The notes under the pieces: model-generated
What the model saw: only the letters and a program-made list of their open reading frames with translations
Database searches by the model: none
What the model was told of the DNA's origin: nothing
Shown: positions 32,481-42,506 of the stretch, piece after piece
Position numbering within the stretch: the stretch's first letter is position 1
Layout: every line of letters starts with the position of its first letter
Program-made: the position numbers and the translations under genes
Source: Diaporthe sp. PMI_573
Lineage: Eukaryota; Ascomycota; Sordariomycetes; Diaporthales; Diaporthaceae
NCBI GenBank assembly: GCA_021399435.1
Contig: JAJTUP010000142.1
Coordinates: forward strand, 33,980 to 97,979
Direction of reading: 5' to 3'
Length of the DNA: 64,000 nt

Positions 32481-32950
32481 CCGGTTGTAGGTCCATAACA
32501 TTCCACCAAGCTTCATTACTACCTGGATTCCCAAAAACTGAGAGGGAAACCTCGTAGGGGAAACCTCTCAGGGTAGTGTAGCGACCGCCGTCGTGTCGTT
32601 TCGAGCAGGGAGGCGTGGTAGTCCTCGCTGTTGCCGGTTGGCCTCGAAGGTCGAGCGGGGAGGAGGTAGTAGTCCTCGCCGTTGCGCGGGGGGAAGAAGC
32701 CATCACGCCTTCCCTAACGTTGGATATAGATGGGGCAAGGTCTACTCCAAGTTCGTGATGGCCACGCGAGGAGGTGCGTCGTCTCGTCGCTTGCGCAGTT
32801 GTCGGATCTCGAAAGCAAGTTTCGAAGTTTTCGCGTTTTTGACCGCTTGTTAGGCCAAAGTTGTGCGTGCCATAGTAAAATGGCGTAATTTCTAGCAGGG
32901 TGCTAACAGCAGCGTGCCAAGAAATTAAGAGTCGAGGGGAAGGTGGTGGT

Positions 32951-32987
32951 GCCGAGGAGGCGGTCCGCAGCGGACCGCCTCCTCGGC
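32951..32987. repeat. 37-bp perfect hairpin (18-bp arms, 1-nt loop)
   Basis: GCCGAGGAGGCGGTCCGC, A, then the exact inverse. It sits between GGTGGT and GATGTGGC, the same flanks that border the large insertion in the Fot transposase at 31831 and 33966. Its core GCGGTCCGC-N-GCGGACCGC recurs at 34072. Confidence 0.88.
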
Positions 32988-32988
32988 G

Positions 32989-33519
32989 ATGTGGCTGGCC
33001 AAGGAAGGCCAAAAGGCGGACCCAGACCCTGATGCCGGACCAACGATCGCAGGCATCCGGGCCCAGGCACGCCGGCTACTCCGGGCTGAGAAGGAGGTTC
33101 AATGGAACCAGGTCCAAGACGGCTTATCAAGCCGCTACAAGTCTTGGCATCTCGACTACAACCTGAGGTGCCCGGAGGAGCTCGGACTCCCGAGGCCGAT
33201 GCTCCAGAAGTACTTGGCAATTAGGACGGGGCACGGCGACTTCGCCTGGTACCACCGAAAGTTCAAGCACGATGACGCCGAGCTCGACTGCTCAGCCTGC
33301 CGCCGAGCGAAAACCCCCGAACACATAGTGTTCTGCCGAAAGACAACAGGACGACGCACCTTTGACGAATGGCCTTGGCCAGGGGACCGGGAGCGACGCT
33401 ACCCGGACACACCCACTGAGAAGCACCGCTACCTGGCGGATCTTATAGAGACCCCTACGGCGTTTAAGGACTTCCTTGGAGCCACCGGGACTCTCACGCT
33501 ACAAGGGGAGGGGGATTAG
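32989..33519 (+). pseudogene. Tad-like LINE, 3' end of reverse transcriptase ORF
   Basis: About 176 codons ending LTLQGEGD then TAG. The segment LGLPRPMLQKYLAIRTGHGD, then FAWYHRKFKHDDAELDCSAC and TPEHIVFC is the conserved C-terminal Cys/His region found after RNase H in fungal Tad1-type LINE ORF2 proteins. Endonuclease, RT and RNase H are missing, as in a 5'-truncated LINE. Its 3' untranslated region is the right arm (33533-33965), ending in (ATC)6. Confidence 0.75.
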
Positions 33520-33532
33520 GGGGTGTGATTTC

Positions 33533-33965
33533 ATTTGTTGCGGGTGGCGAGAGGACTTGGTTTGCTTGGTTTTTGATTTCTTGGCTTCTTGTTTTTGCGA
33601 CTAACTATATTCACTCACTACGTGCCACGGCACTCGACTCGCCTGGCGACCACTCGCCACAGGCTACAGCTATGACTGCTGAGCTCTGCTCTTGATCCCT
33701 ACCCTATGGGTATTGGAGTTTTTGTATTACGTACCCTGCAACTGGCGGCGGGCGGGTGATTTGGAACGGCTTGGGCCCAGCGTCACTGGACGTAAGTTAC
33801 CAAACGGGTTGGTCTGATGGCTATAAAAAGAAGGGACTGTATATAGATCCAAAGCTCTTTGCCTGGCTTGGTACGCCTTGTACCCTCTGAGACCAAGGTC
33901 TGCTCACGCCGCGCAGCGGCGTGACCCCGGCGTTAAACAATATCATCATCATCATCATCCTCGGC
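33533..33965 (-). repeat. 433-bp inverted repeat, right arm (LINE 3' tail, sense)
   Basis: Begins 14 bp after the LINE stop codon and ends with six ATC units and CCTCGGC. Exact inverse of 31832-32264 as far as read. Confidence 0.93.
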
Positions 33966-34069
33966 GATGTGGCAACTGCGGTGAGACTGGGCATAATGCA
34001 AGAACTTGTGAGAAAGATGCAGAAGGGTCTAGTCAGTCAGATTCTGAGTGTATAACAGTACATTTTTAA
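33966..34069 (+). pseudogene. Displaced C-terminal CCHC zinc knuckle of Fot transposase
   Basis: CGATGTGGCAACTGC opens RCGNCGETGHNARTC (C-x2-C-x4-H-x4-C), then SSQSDSECITVHF and TAA. Joined in phase to the AGG of the 30290 ORF across the 2.13-kb insertion, it gives a continuous transposase C-terminus. A CCHC knuckle at the C-terminus is, to my knowledge, common in fungal pogo-like proteins. Confidence 0.78.
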
Positions 34070-34071
34070 GC

Positions 34072-34091
34072 GGTCCGCGGCGGACCGCCTA
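34072..34091. repeat. 19-bp GC hairpin after Fot stop codon
   Basis: GCGGTCCGC-G-GCGGACCGC, directly behind the TAA of the zinc-knuckle exon. Same core as inside 32951-32987. Confidence 0.8.
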
Positions 34092-34262
34092 AATAGTTGG
34101 CCTGGTTGGTGTAAATTGAGGGTGATTCTGCGTGGGCAAAATGCTCCATTTTGGTGGGGAAGCTGATTTTTCCACCAAAAGTCAGCCACTTCAGACTGGC
34201 ACTGCAGCCCCGCCAACTACTCCAAATTAACCAAATCGATTAAAAATAAAGAATTTAAAGCA

Positions 34263-34400
34263 GTTGGCACCAATTGGTGCCAACTTTCATTAATTCCTTT
34301 ACCCTGGGTGGGTGCCAGGGCTGGCTAAGTTGGCGGAGTTAGCAAAAGTGCGCGGGCATGTGTCCTGCGCGGCTGACTGTCCAACCACGTTATAGGGGTA
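34263..34400 (+). repeat. Dispersed repeat with 22-bp palindrome, copy 1
   Basis: Starts with the perfect palindrome GTTGGCACCAATTGGTGCCA(AC) and continues with CTTTACCCTGGGTGGGTGCC and AACCACGTTATA at its end. A second copy is at 44350-44480. Function unknown; probably a conserved transposon end. Confidence 0.65.
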
Positions 34401-34432
34401 ATTTTTTATTGCAAATCAATGTTTTTACGGCG

Positions 34433-34631
34433 TGTTGAATGGGCTTTCTTGTACGTACGTACGTGGTATCGCGTTAACGATGGGTTTGGTGGTTATTTAT
34501 TGCTTCCTTCTAACTAAATAGGAAGAGGGAGCTTCTGGGTGGCTGCACGATAAGTACGCCGCAGCCCAAGCACTGCTTAGTCGTACCCTTGCGCCTCTAA
34601 GCGTACGGCTCAACTGCATGCTATCGCAACA
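34433..34631 (-). repeat. Solo LTR, copy B, inverted
   Basis: 199 bp, reverse complement of the LTR family at 4996. Ends TGTTG...CAACA; flanks CGGCG (34428-34432) and CGGTG (34632-34636) form a 5-bp duplication with one C/T difference. Confidence 0.8.
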
Positions 34632-34877
34632 CGGTGTATATTTATTTTCTGCATCCTCTTGCACGTCAGAAATCACCCCATCACTTAAATTCTTTATACT
34701 TTTGCTCTGATTAATCTTCTTCTACATGTTCCAACGTGATGCTCAAGGTCAACGACTCCTGTGACAGACTTGCTTTAGCTTTATAATTCGCGAGCCTCAC
34801 TCCTCCAGGACTTGAGTCACGTGAAGCTGATAAGGCTGATGCTACTTTAAAGAAAGTAACCAGATTATAAAGGTCAG

Positions 34878-35073
34878 TGTTGGAAGAGTAGGTAAGTCGT
34901 TGAGTCGTACGCTCTCACTGACCTCTTGGTGGATTACCTAATCCGTTTCGCTTGGCACAGGCGTGCCCCTTTTGCCCACGCCGTACGGTGCTTCTCCCTC
35001 CCTAGATAGATTATCAATTGATTCAATCGTTACCACGACCATTACGTACGTACTAAACAAAGCCCATTCAACA
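34878..35073 (+). repeat. LTR copy C
   Basis: 196 bp, TGTTGGAAGAG...CCCATTCAACA, same family as copies A and B. Flanks GTCAG and TTTCC do not match, so this is not a clean solo LTR. It may be the 5' LTR of a degraded element with copy D. Confidence 0.7.
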
Positions 35074-36332
35074 TTTCCAAAAGCTTCGTGGAAGCTTTGA
35101 ACGAACATAGTGGTTTGAGAGCCAATAAGATTTAAATCCATAATGAGGCGATTTCTTGGAGAGGAAGTGCCAAAACGTGCCCTCTTTTTTTCAGGAGTAG
35201 AGGCTAGTGGTAGTATATCATATATGTCCAGGACCGTGGAGCAGGACTCGTCCGCTCCCAATGAACGCCTCTCGAAACGAACAATCGTCATCTTTCCCGG
35301 GAAATCCTCACCTCCCCAAGGCTTACTCGGGCGAGGATACCACTAAAGGCGTTGCTAGCTCTACAGGATGGTTGAAGTCGTCTTGGCGTAGTGAATCGGT
35401 CGTTGCAAAGCATATATGTTAAATTCAATATTGTGGTATAAAATGGTCAGTTTGTATTGTACCAGGACATGTGTTCGGTTCATTCGGAAGCCAATTAGGG
35501 CGAAAATGCCTCTCGTGGAAACCATACAACGATACAGATCGGATTTTGCACCACTCAGCCTGATTGCGGATGTAATTCGACAGTGAGGGGTTGATTGGAC
35601 TGCAAACCTACAGCCAATAAGTGAGCCAACAGACTTCAAATCCATGTTGCAACGAGGAATGTAAACACGCTGGATACAGGGCTTAGCCGCCCATGTATTG
35701 TTTGTGGGTACCTAGCAAAGCGACTATGCTATTAAATGCCTTTTTGGCTGCAGCATTGCTGTCGTTGATCGCCCTCTCGATTGTGTTGGAAAAGTTGTTG
35801 GGCACCTTGACAGGCAAACAATCATAACCCTGGACCACTACTTCGCACTTCTCTGTCACTGTCGAGCAATGGTTTCTCATGTTGTGTTTATTAAAGATTC
35901 ATTTCTCTTTGAAACAAATTTTGTAGCTTCTGATATTCTTTCAGGCAAGCGTCCACGGGACAATTGTCCAGTTTGTGATGGTGTAGACCTCGGATATGTG
36001 TGATGTGCAGCTTGGCGAAATTAGGCACGATTGAGCGGAGGGAGAATGTCAGTTTGTGATCATGAGGGTTGCCATGGAACCATGGACGCCGAGAGTTAGA
36101 TCGCACAAAGAAAAAGTTGTGAGAGTGGAATTTGTTCTTTATTTGAAATTCAACGTACGAAGTGGTTTTTTATCTTACGAAAAGCACCCTCAAAAGTGAC
36201 ACCTCAACGTGCCGCTGGGAAAAGCAAGTGCCAATGGAAAAGGGGAAACGTACGAGCCGCTCAACCTGCTCACGAAAACGAGGAAGGCAAAAGTGATGAT
36301 GTGCGTACGGCCTCAAAAGAAAAAACTGCCTG
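35074..36332. other. Sequence between LTR copies C and D
   Basis: 1.26 kb. No gag or pol motif found. Two minus-strand frames look protein-like (36106-35891 with RPWFHGNPHDHKLTFSLR, and 35880-35683 with YDCLPVKVPNNFSNTIERA) and could be exons of one unknown gene or remnants. Confidence 0.3.
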
Positions 36333-36430
36333 TGTTGGAATAGCAGGTGTTGAGCCGTACGCTTCACATGCCAGATGGTTGGAGGATTAGGTAATCCCCT
36401 ATGCTTGGCACAGAAGCAATCGTAAAGTAC
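36333..36430 (+). repeat. LTR copy D, 3'-truncated
   Basis: TGTTGGAATAGCAGG, GAGCCGTACGCTT and CTTGGCACAG match the first half of copies A-C; the CAACA end is lost. Confidence 0.6.
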
Positions 36431-37058
36431 GTCTTTATTGTGTGGGGAGTACAGTGCTTGTCAGAAATCGCTGTATTTAATTCAATAGCCACTGTAATCT
36501 TTCAAAATACAGGACTTCTGTCGGGTAATCAGACATATGAATGTACCAAAGTCTCAAAACTACAATCAAAATACTTGAACTTCCCCATCTACTTCTGCTG
36601 GCTGTGATCACAAGCTGACGTTCTGCGAAACAAGGACACCAAAACAGAAAGACATGTGGTGATAATACTGTATAATATGGGCGGAAATCTGCAATAAAGG
36701 TATGTCTATATAAACCAGCAGGGGCTGAAAATACTGTAACCAAAGCGTTATATAGTAAACGTCAACTTCAAGGTACTATACTATATCAATATCGCCGACC
36801 ATGGACACTTTCGACAAACCTAATTAATGGCCGGCATTACCAAGCTTAGCCGATGACGACTTGTGGAAGAGTAATTACGAGCAAGATTTCTCGTATCTCC
36901 TTCACCAACAGCCACCTGCTGACGATATCCAGTATGTCGCCCTTCTTCTACCCTTCCCAGCCACCCTATGATCATACATTCTTCCGGTCATGATCCCAAT
37001 CGGGAGGGGGGTGGGTGACAAATCAGATCCCGAAAATGACAGCGACCCGCCTCTGCAA
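36431..37058. other. No supported gene
   Basis: AT-rich, with short ORFs only, up to the left end of the hAT element. Confidence 0.4.
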
Positions 37059-39531
37059 TAGTGATGTTGTACAGTTTGTACAACCTTGTTGTACGTACGT
37101 ACGTACAGGAAGAAAATGTACGTACATGTACTATGTACGTACGACTGAGCCCACTATATTCCAAATCAGGTAATTTATGGGTCATGCCGTACAAGTACGG
37201 AGCTGTACAAAACTTTGCCGGCTTAACAACTCAGCGTTACTCTGCCATTCTCTCCCAATTGAACGCATCGCCAAAAAAGATGGCCCCTGCCAAAGCTGAC
37301 GCTGCCTTCATTTGGCGACAGTTTATCGACCTCGGCCGCTCGAACCCCAAGAAAAGCAAGCGATACAGATGCCGTCACTGCCAGAAGGACTTTGCAGCGA
37401 CCTCTGTTGGGAGGCCGAAAGAGCACCTCGCTGCGTGTGACAAATGGCAAGCTACGCAGCGACAAGAGCGCCAAGCTCGAGATAACGCCGGCTATCTTCC
37501 CTCATATTCTGAAGCTGTACAAAAGAAGATAACGGAGGTCGGAATTCAGCATATCTCTCAGGACGAGAGCCGCAGTTTCGCCTATGATGCCGCCGCTGCT
37601 GTAATCGCCGGCGGTCGCCCCTTCAGCCTCTTCGAGAGCCGTCGTTGGCGTTATTTCTTCACTCGCATCAAGCCTGGCTGGAAGCCCCCTAGCCGTGCCG
37701 TCATCACGCGAATTCTTCCCGAGTTCTATCAGGAAATCTATGACGAGGTTTTCAAACGTATTACCAGCTCGGAATGGTTCAACATCATATTTGACGCCTC
37801 CGATAATGTCTCGGGCCACAGGATCGTTAATATCTCGGTACAGGTACCAGATGGCCCGGCCTTCTACTGGAAAACACTTGACACGGGAGACGAACAGCAC
37901 ACGGCAGAGAACTGGGTGCGGCTGATCTGGGGAGAAATGCAGCAGCTGTGCGGCGGCGATCTCTCCAGGATCAATTCTATCTGTACGGATACCGAAAATA
38001 CGATGCGCTCTGTACACAACCTGCTAGGGGGATTCCCAGAGCTCTCACACATCAACTTCTCTCTGTGCGATTCTCACGGCCTTCAGCTTCTGATTAAAGA
38101 TATTCTTCTTCTTCCCTTCTTCGAGGATCTCTTTAACAACGTCAGCACCCTGCTCGTGTTCTTCTCACGGTCTAAATTACAATTACAAAGATTGAGAATG
38201 TGCCAGCGCACAAGGTGGAACGGAGTAACTCGCGCGCTGATCAGAAGGTACCGGTGAATTGTTAGCTGCGACTGAGAAATCGATATACTAACCTGCTCGT
38301 TCCGAACAGTATAATTACACGCTGGGGTTCCCAGTACAATTCTTTCTTCTCCCTCCTCCGTTCTCGAGATCCTGCCAGAGACTGGTCTGTTCGAAAAGAT
38401 GTACGGGATGAGTTGCGATCTCAAGATTGCCCCGTTCTCCTGCCCGAAGCGGTTCGGATCATCAAAGACAGCAGCTTCTGGCTAGAACTCGAGGCTGCGA
38501 TCGCTGTGCTGAAACCGGTGAACGACTTTCAACACGCTTCTGAGGCTGATGGGGCGGGAATTGCACACGTTGTAAATCGCTGGCTGCAAATCAAAAGCAA
38601 ATGGGCTGAGATGAGAGAGGCTGATCAGTTCCCTGATATTCAGTGGGACGATATTGACGCTATATTCAAAGCTAGGCTTGATAAGCAAACGTACGATATA
38701 CATTGGATCGCCGATGCCCTCCGGCCTGATACAACAGGTCCAAGCTCGAAACTTCCGCCTAGCGTCTTTGCACGCGTACAAGAATATTTGCAGAAACAGC
38801 TGGAAAATGACGACGAGTATCACCGTGCCCTCTCCGAATTCACACACTTCCGAATGCGTACAGGCGGCCCAGACGGCTTATTCAATAAGCACAGCGCTGT
38901 ATACGACGATGGCTTCAGGCCAGCAATGGCGTGGCAGTGCCTCCTCAACCAGGGCTCGATTCTGGCTAGAGTAGCTGTGAAGGTAATGAACACGCTTGCA
39001 AACTCCGTACCTTCAGAACGAAGTTTCTCTGCTATCAGTTTCATACACACGAAAGCTCGAAATCGCCTTACGCCCATGCACGCGGACATGCAGGCCTTCA
39101 TTTTTATGAATGATCGCGTATTAGATCGCCTTAAGGATCAGAAGTACACGCATAAAAAGCGCTGGGCGGATCTTGAGGAGAAGGACTGGCTGGAACTTGA
39201 AGATTCGTACCTCGAGTTGTTTGTGAATGCGCAGGGCAAGAAGGTCTGGATGGATGGTGTGATGGCCTCTGCCAATGGAGATTTCGAGTGGGAAGGTGTC
39301 TTACAGTCGACAGGTGATATATTGGGGGTTGGTACTGAAGTGGAATCAGTGGTTGGAGACTAGAGTGACAGGAGACCAGGACCGTATGAATGCTCGTACT
39401 CAACTATTGCCTAAAAAGGAAGGAGGAAATTTGTATGGTACAATTTTGTACGTACAGAAAAGTTGTACGTACGTACAGCTACCCAAAATACAGTACGTAC
39501 GTACGTACGTGTACAGAAAAATGCATCACTA
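37059..39531 (+). mobile_element. hAT transposon with intact transposase, about 2.5 kb
   Basis: Ends read TAGTGATG on both sides (37059 and, inverted, ending 39531), fitting the hAT terminal consensus. Dense GTACGTAC, TTGTAC and GTACAA motifs lie within about 100 bp of each end (37065-37145 and 39440-39515), acting as subterminal repeats. The flanking 8-mers (CTCTGCAA / TCAATGGC) do not match, so the exact end or the duplication is uncertain. Contains the two-exon transposase 37280-39363. Confidence 0.82.
37280..39363 (+). CDS. hAT transposase, 673 aa
   Basis: Exons 37280-38247 and 38310-39363. The intron (38248-38309, 62 nt, GTACCG donor, ACTAAC branch site, AACAG acceptor) gives LIRS-IITRWGSQY in phase. 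BED-type finger: C31-x2-C34...H49-x3-C53 (YRCRHCQKDFA, RPKEHLAAC). The catalytic region includes FDASDNVSGHRIVNISVQ and the RTRWNG and TRWGSQYNSF blocks. The C-terminal dimerisation domain reads NTLANSVPSERSFSAISFIH followed by RNRLTPMHADMQAF. No stop or frameshift, so probably functional. Start chosen at the ATG giving the usual spacing to the BED finger; an in-frame extension to 37061 overlaps the terminal repeats. Confidence 0.88.
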
Positions 39532-40639
39532 TCAATGGCGAACCACAAGCTGGGAGGTGTAGTTCGCCCTCACTCTTCCGTGACGTAAGGCGACAGACAA
39601 CCTTCTCTCCCACATTAAAATCAGGCATACTCCAAACCTAATCATTTAAGAGGTGTATAAATAGAGATCAGGCCCTTTGGCTTCTTGATGTTGTCCTGTT
39701 CGGATTTGAAATACTGTCTTCAAACTATCTGCCATACAATATCATTTTTCCTATTACAGGAACGTTTCGCAAGGTGTGCACCACCGCCTACGCTTCGCAG
39801 AGAGTATGATAGCCAGCCTGCGGGGTCGTTCAGTGTGGAACGAGAAGAGACTGCTAAACGAGATCCAGCTCAGGGTTGTTCTTCGGGACTTAATGCGGGA
39901 GCCGGAGGAAGCATCGTCATCGAGATGGGTGCCAAAAGTTCGCTTCTTCTGACCAAGACCGAACATTGACAGAATGTCAGAGGCACTGGTTGGCGCCAGG
40001 TTAAGGAAATCCATATCCAATCTTGGCCCTACATCGGGAGTGAGTAAGCATAACATGTTCTGGCAGATGGCAGACAAGCTGCCTGCCCAAATAATGACGA
40101 TTTGCCCAATCACTCACCTGTAACACCTTCCGGTCGTGTTGTGTCACGGCACTGTTGCGACTGAGGATCTGTCTCCGGCTTGTAAACCTTTAGGGTAGGT
40201 AGGATCGTTTCTTTCTGCAGCTCAGAAGGAATGAAGGTGAGAGATTGAGAAACCGATTAATATTTTGATCCGGGTGTAGGTAAAATAGATATAGGGTCTT
40301 ATTTTGGAGGCCTCAGTGCTGCCTGGAGCTCCGCACGTCATCCCCACACTCGTTTGCCCGTCCCACGTCGGGCTCAAAAAAAAACAATGAAGGAGGGTAG
40401 TGATACAATCCATGTTTCTCAGGATGACTCCAATTCATAAAGTTTATTTGAACCAGTGGCTTAGTTGCCCTACAGACGGTTCTCACTTGCGAGACTTCCA
40501 CATTCCGCATCACAGTGTTTTTAGGTAGTGTACTTCACAAAATTCAAAAGTAGTCAAATTAGTCATATCTAATATACCAATGGGTGTATAATATGGAATG
40601 GAGCCTCTATCATCGATTATCTAGTCTAGAGGGTTGCGT
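39532..40639. other. No supported gene
   Basis: Short overlapping ORFs on both strands, none with a recognisable motif. Confidence 0.35.
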
Positions 40640-41060
40640 CTAGATGAACGCATCAATTCTGTCAACCTTGGCGTTCACCGTAGCCAGTCTTGTAGCTTTT
40701 GCTTTTGTAATTCTGTCGCGACGCCGACGACGGACGGTTTTGTCAAATCCTTGGGGGGTCTCATTGGTCACCGTTGGCTCATGCAGATTCGAGGTCTGCT
40801 GAATTTCATCGATAGCTAGAGGAGGATCCAGTACCCAAGTCTGGCAGGACAGACGTTTGTTAGCAGATAAGCCTTGGAACAGATCGTCGATCCATCGCAG
40901 TCGCTTCATCAAATCTGTCAATTTGTCGTCCTCATCATGATCTTGGTCTCCCGTCCACCCATCTTTTTCAATGTCCTGGTTGGCCAATTTCTCATCCCGG
41001 ATGGTCTTGAGCTTGGATAAAGTAAAAAGCCAATGATTTTTGTAGCCATGGCCGGCGGAC
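40640..41060 (-). CDS. Hypothetical protein, C-terminal part
   Basis: The minus-strand frame is open from about 41060 (GYKNHWLFTLSKLKTIRDEK) to a stop at 40640 and has a protein-like mixture: an acidic DQDHDEDDKLTDLMKRLRW segment, SANKRLSCQTWVLDPPL, and an Arg-rich TVRRRRRDRITKAK tail. There is no ATG at the right edge, so this is a last exon or a truncated gene. No family recognised. Confidence 0.4.
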
Positions 41061-41413
41061 GTCGGCCGGGTTCTTGTCAGTCGCGTCTTGCAATATTACA
41101 GTCTCACCGTCTCTGAACATAAACAAAACTAGACACCATTTTATAAACCGCTCTTCCAGATCAAGTTCGCACTTTGGGTATCACTGGACCTCAGGACCAC
41201 CAGGTGCCCGGTGCTGGCTTCCGAATCTAACTGAAAGTCTCTTCTCCAGTCTATCCCCTATCAAGGCACCAGCCGGGGACACCCAAGCGGTGCGATGCAG
41301 GAGGCAGCCTACCTGCGCTCTATCAGGCGCTTCCTCCGAGAACCCAGATCCGAATTTCAAGGACAGGCAACTGTGCCACCCGTCTGGCCCACCGCAGTGA
41401 CGCTGAAGCTGAA

Positions 41414-41420
41414 TATTTAA
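41414..41420 (+). promoter_or_regulatory. TATA-like box (TATTTAA) of the 41607 gene
   Basis: GAATATTTAAGGGGCA, 187 bp before the ATG. The same core lies upstream of the paralogue at 15362. Confidence 0.4.
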
Positions 41421-41606
41421 GGGGCATGACGCCCCTTCGGATGTCTGTTTGAATCTCCTCCCCATTTCTCTCTCTTCTCGTCCACTGGATCTCAGCGAGC
41501 CGCATTCAGACCCTCAGAAGGGCATGCTCCTCGCTTCAACCTTCACAGATATACGTCTCCTTATAAGGATGCTGTCAATTTCAGGTAAAGCTTCCTGCCG
41601 CCCAAT

Positions 41607-42506
41607 ATGCCCTCAGTCACACATATGAACAACGCGGAAGTTAATCATCGCCACGCAGCTGAGGAAGAAATCGAGCTCAAGTTTGCTGAAGATGGTCTTT
41701 GGCTGCCGGACCGATGTGATTGCCTCTTGTCGGAGACGATCGCTATGAGTCACGATGAACTCTTGGCTCTGGCTTTGGCGGAGATGTTCTCTGGAAAGGG
41801 TTCTGGAGCGAATCCAACCGACCTCACCGAAGATATTGTAAAAGAAGGCGGCCTGGACAATCTTTCAAGCGTGACACTTGATAAGGGAAACTCCTGCCAC
41901 TGGTCAAACCTCCCCACCACGGCTGGAAAACAGCAGGCCCGACAAAACCGACCGTCGTCGACCGACTCACTATTGCCGTCACCGAATCTGCGAGGTTTGC
42001 CTCAACCTCCAATTCAGCGTGGTAAAAAGCGCAAGGATGGTTCAGAGGATTCTCTCAAAGCCGGTAAAAGGCGCCAAGGCAAAACAGTCCGGCACGACGC
42101 TGCCGCACTTCGCTCATCACCTCGTTGTTTGCACGAAGAGAAGGTTTTCTTGCGTTTGGAGAAGATTTTCGTAGCTTTCGGAAGGCAAAAGGACGTATGT
42201 CGCTGGAACAAGAGGTTGGCGTCATGGTCCTCGAGTACCGATAAGTTTGCGGACATCCGTTGGATGTTCGAGGAACTCAGTGACGCTGTGTCGGTTCAGG
42301 TTCGACCCGATGGTGTTGGCTACCCGGTGGAATTAGCATGGGAGGGCGAGGAACAATGTTTTACCGGCAAAACTGTGGACGAAAGGTGGATCGAGGTATC
42401 AAGTGAAGTGATGTTGGCTATGCACGACAACCCTCTTGGTGGCCAGTTTGTGGGGAGCTGTTGGGATTGGAGACGGCCTGGGAAGCGTGCTCGAAATGGA
42501 GATTAA
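41607..42506 (+). CDS. Unknown protein, paralogue of the 15362 gene
   Basis: 299 codons from ATG 41607. The N-terminal region differs from the paralogue: acidic, LWLPDRCDCLLSETIAMSHD. A basic QRGKKRKDGSEDSLKAGKRR segment (about 137-156) may be an NLS. The conserved C-terminal domain covers residues 180-282 (VFLRLEKIFVAFG, then KRLASW, then VRPDGVGYPVELAWEGEEQC, then NPLGGQFVG). No interrupting stop. The pair diverges in sequence but not in layout, suggesting an old duplication under selection. Function unknown. Confidence 0.65.
   Translation: MPSVTHMNNAEVNHRHAAEEEIELKFAEDGLWLPDRCDCLLSETIAMSHDELLALALAEMFSGKGSGANPTDLTEDIVKEGGLDNLSSVTLDKGNSCHWSNLPTTAGKQQARQNRPSSTDSLLPSPNLRGLPQPPIQRGKKRKDGSEDSLKAGKRRQGKTVRHDAAALRSSPRCLHEEKVFLRLEKIFVAFGRQKDVCRWNKRLASWSSSTDKFADIRWMFEELSDAVSVQVRPDGVGYPVELAWEGEEQCFTGKTVDERWIEVSSEVMLAMHDNPLGGQFVGSCWDWRRPGKRARNGD

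Noticed and set aside
32467..33012. Minus-strand ORF (181 aa)
   Set aside because: Crosses LINE-derived and hairpin sequence; no domain; composition is low-complexity.
31832..33965. The 433-bp inverted repeat as TIRs of a DNA transposon
   Set aside because: The arms are LINE 3' tails ending in (ATC)n, and the only coding sequence between them is a LINE C-terminus, so a TIR transposon is not the simplest reading; no target duplication was found.
34878..36430. Complete LTR retrotransposon between LTR copies C and D
   Set aside because: Internal region is 1.26 kb without gag, pol or a primer site, flanks do not match, and copy D is truncated.
37051..39539. 8-bp target duplication of the 37-kb hAT
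   Set aside because: CTCTGCAA and TCAATGGC do not match.
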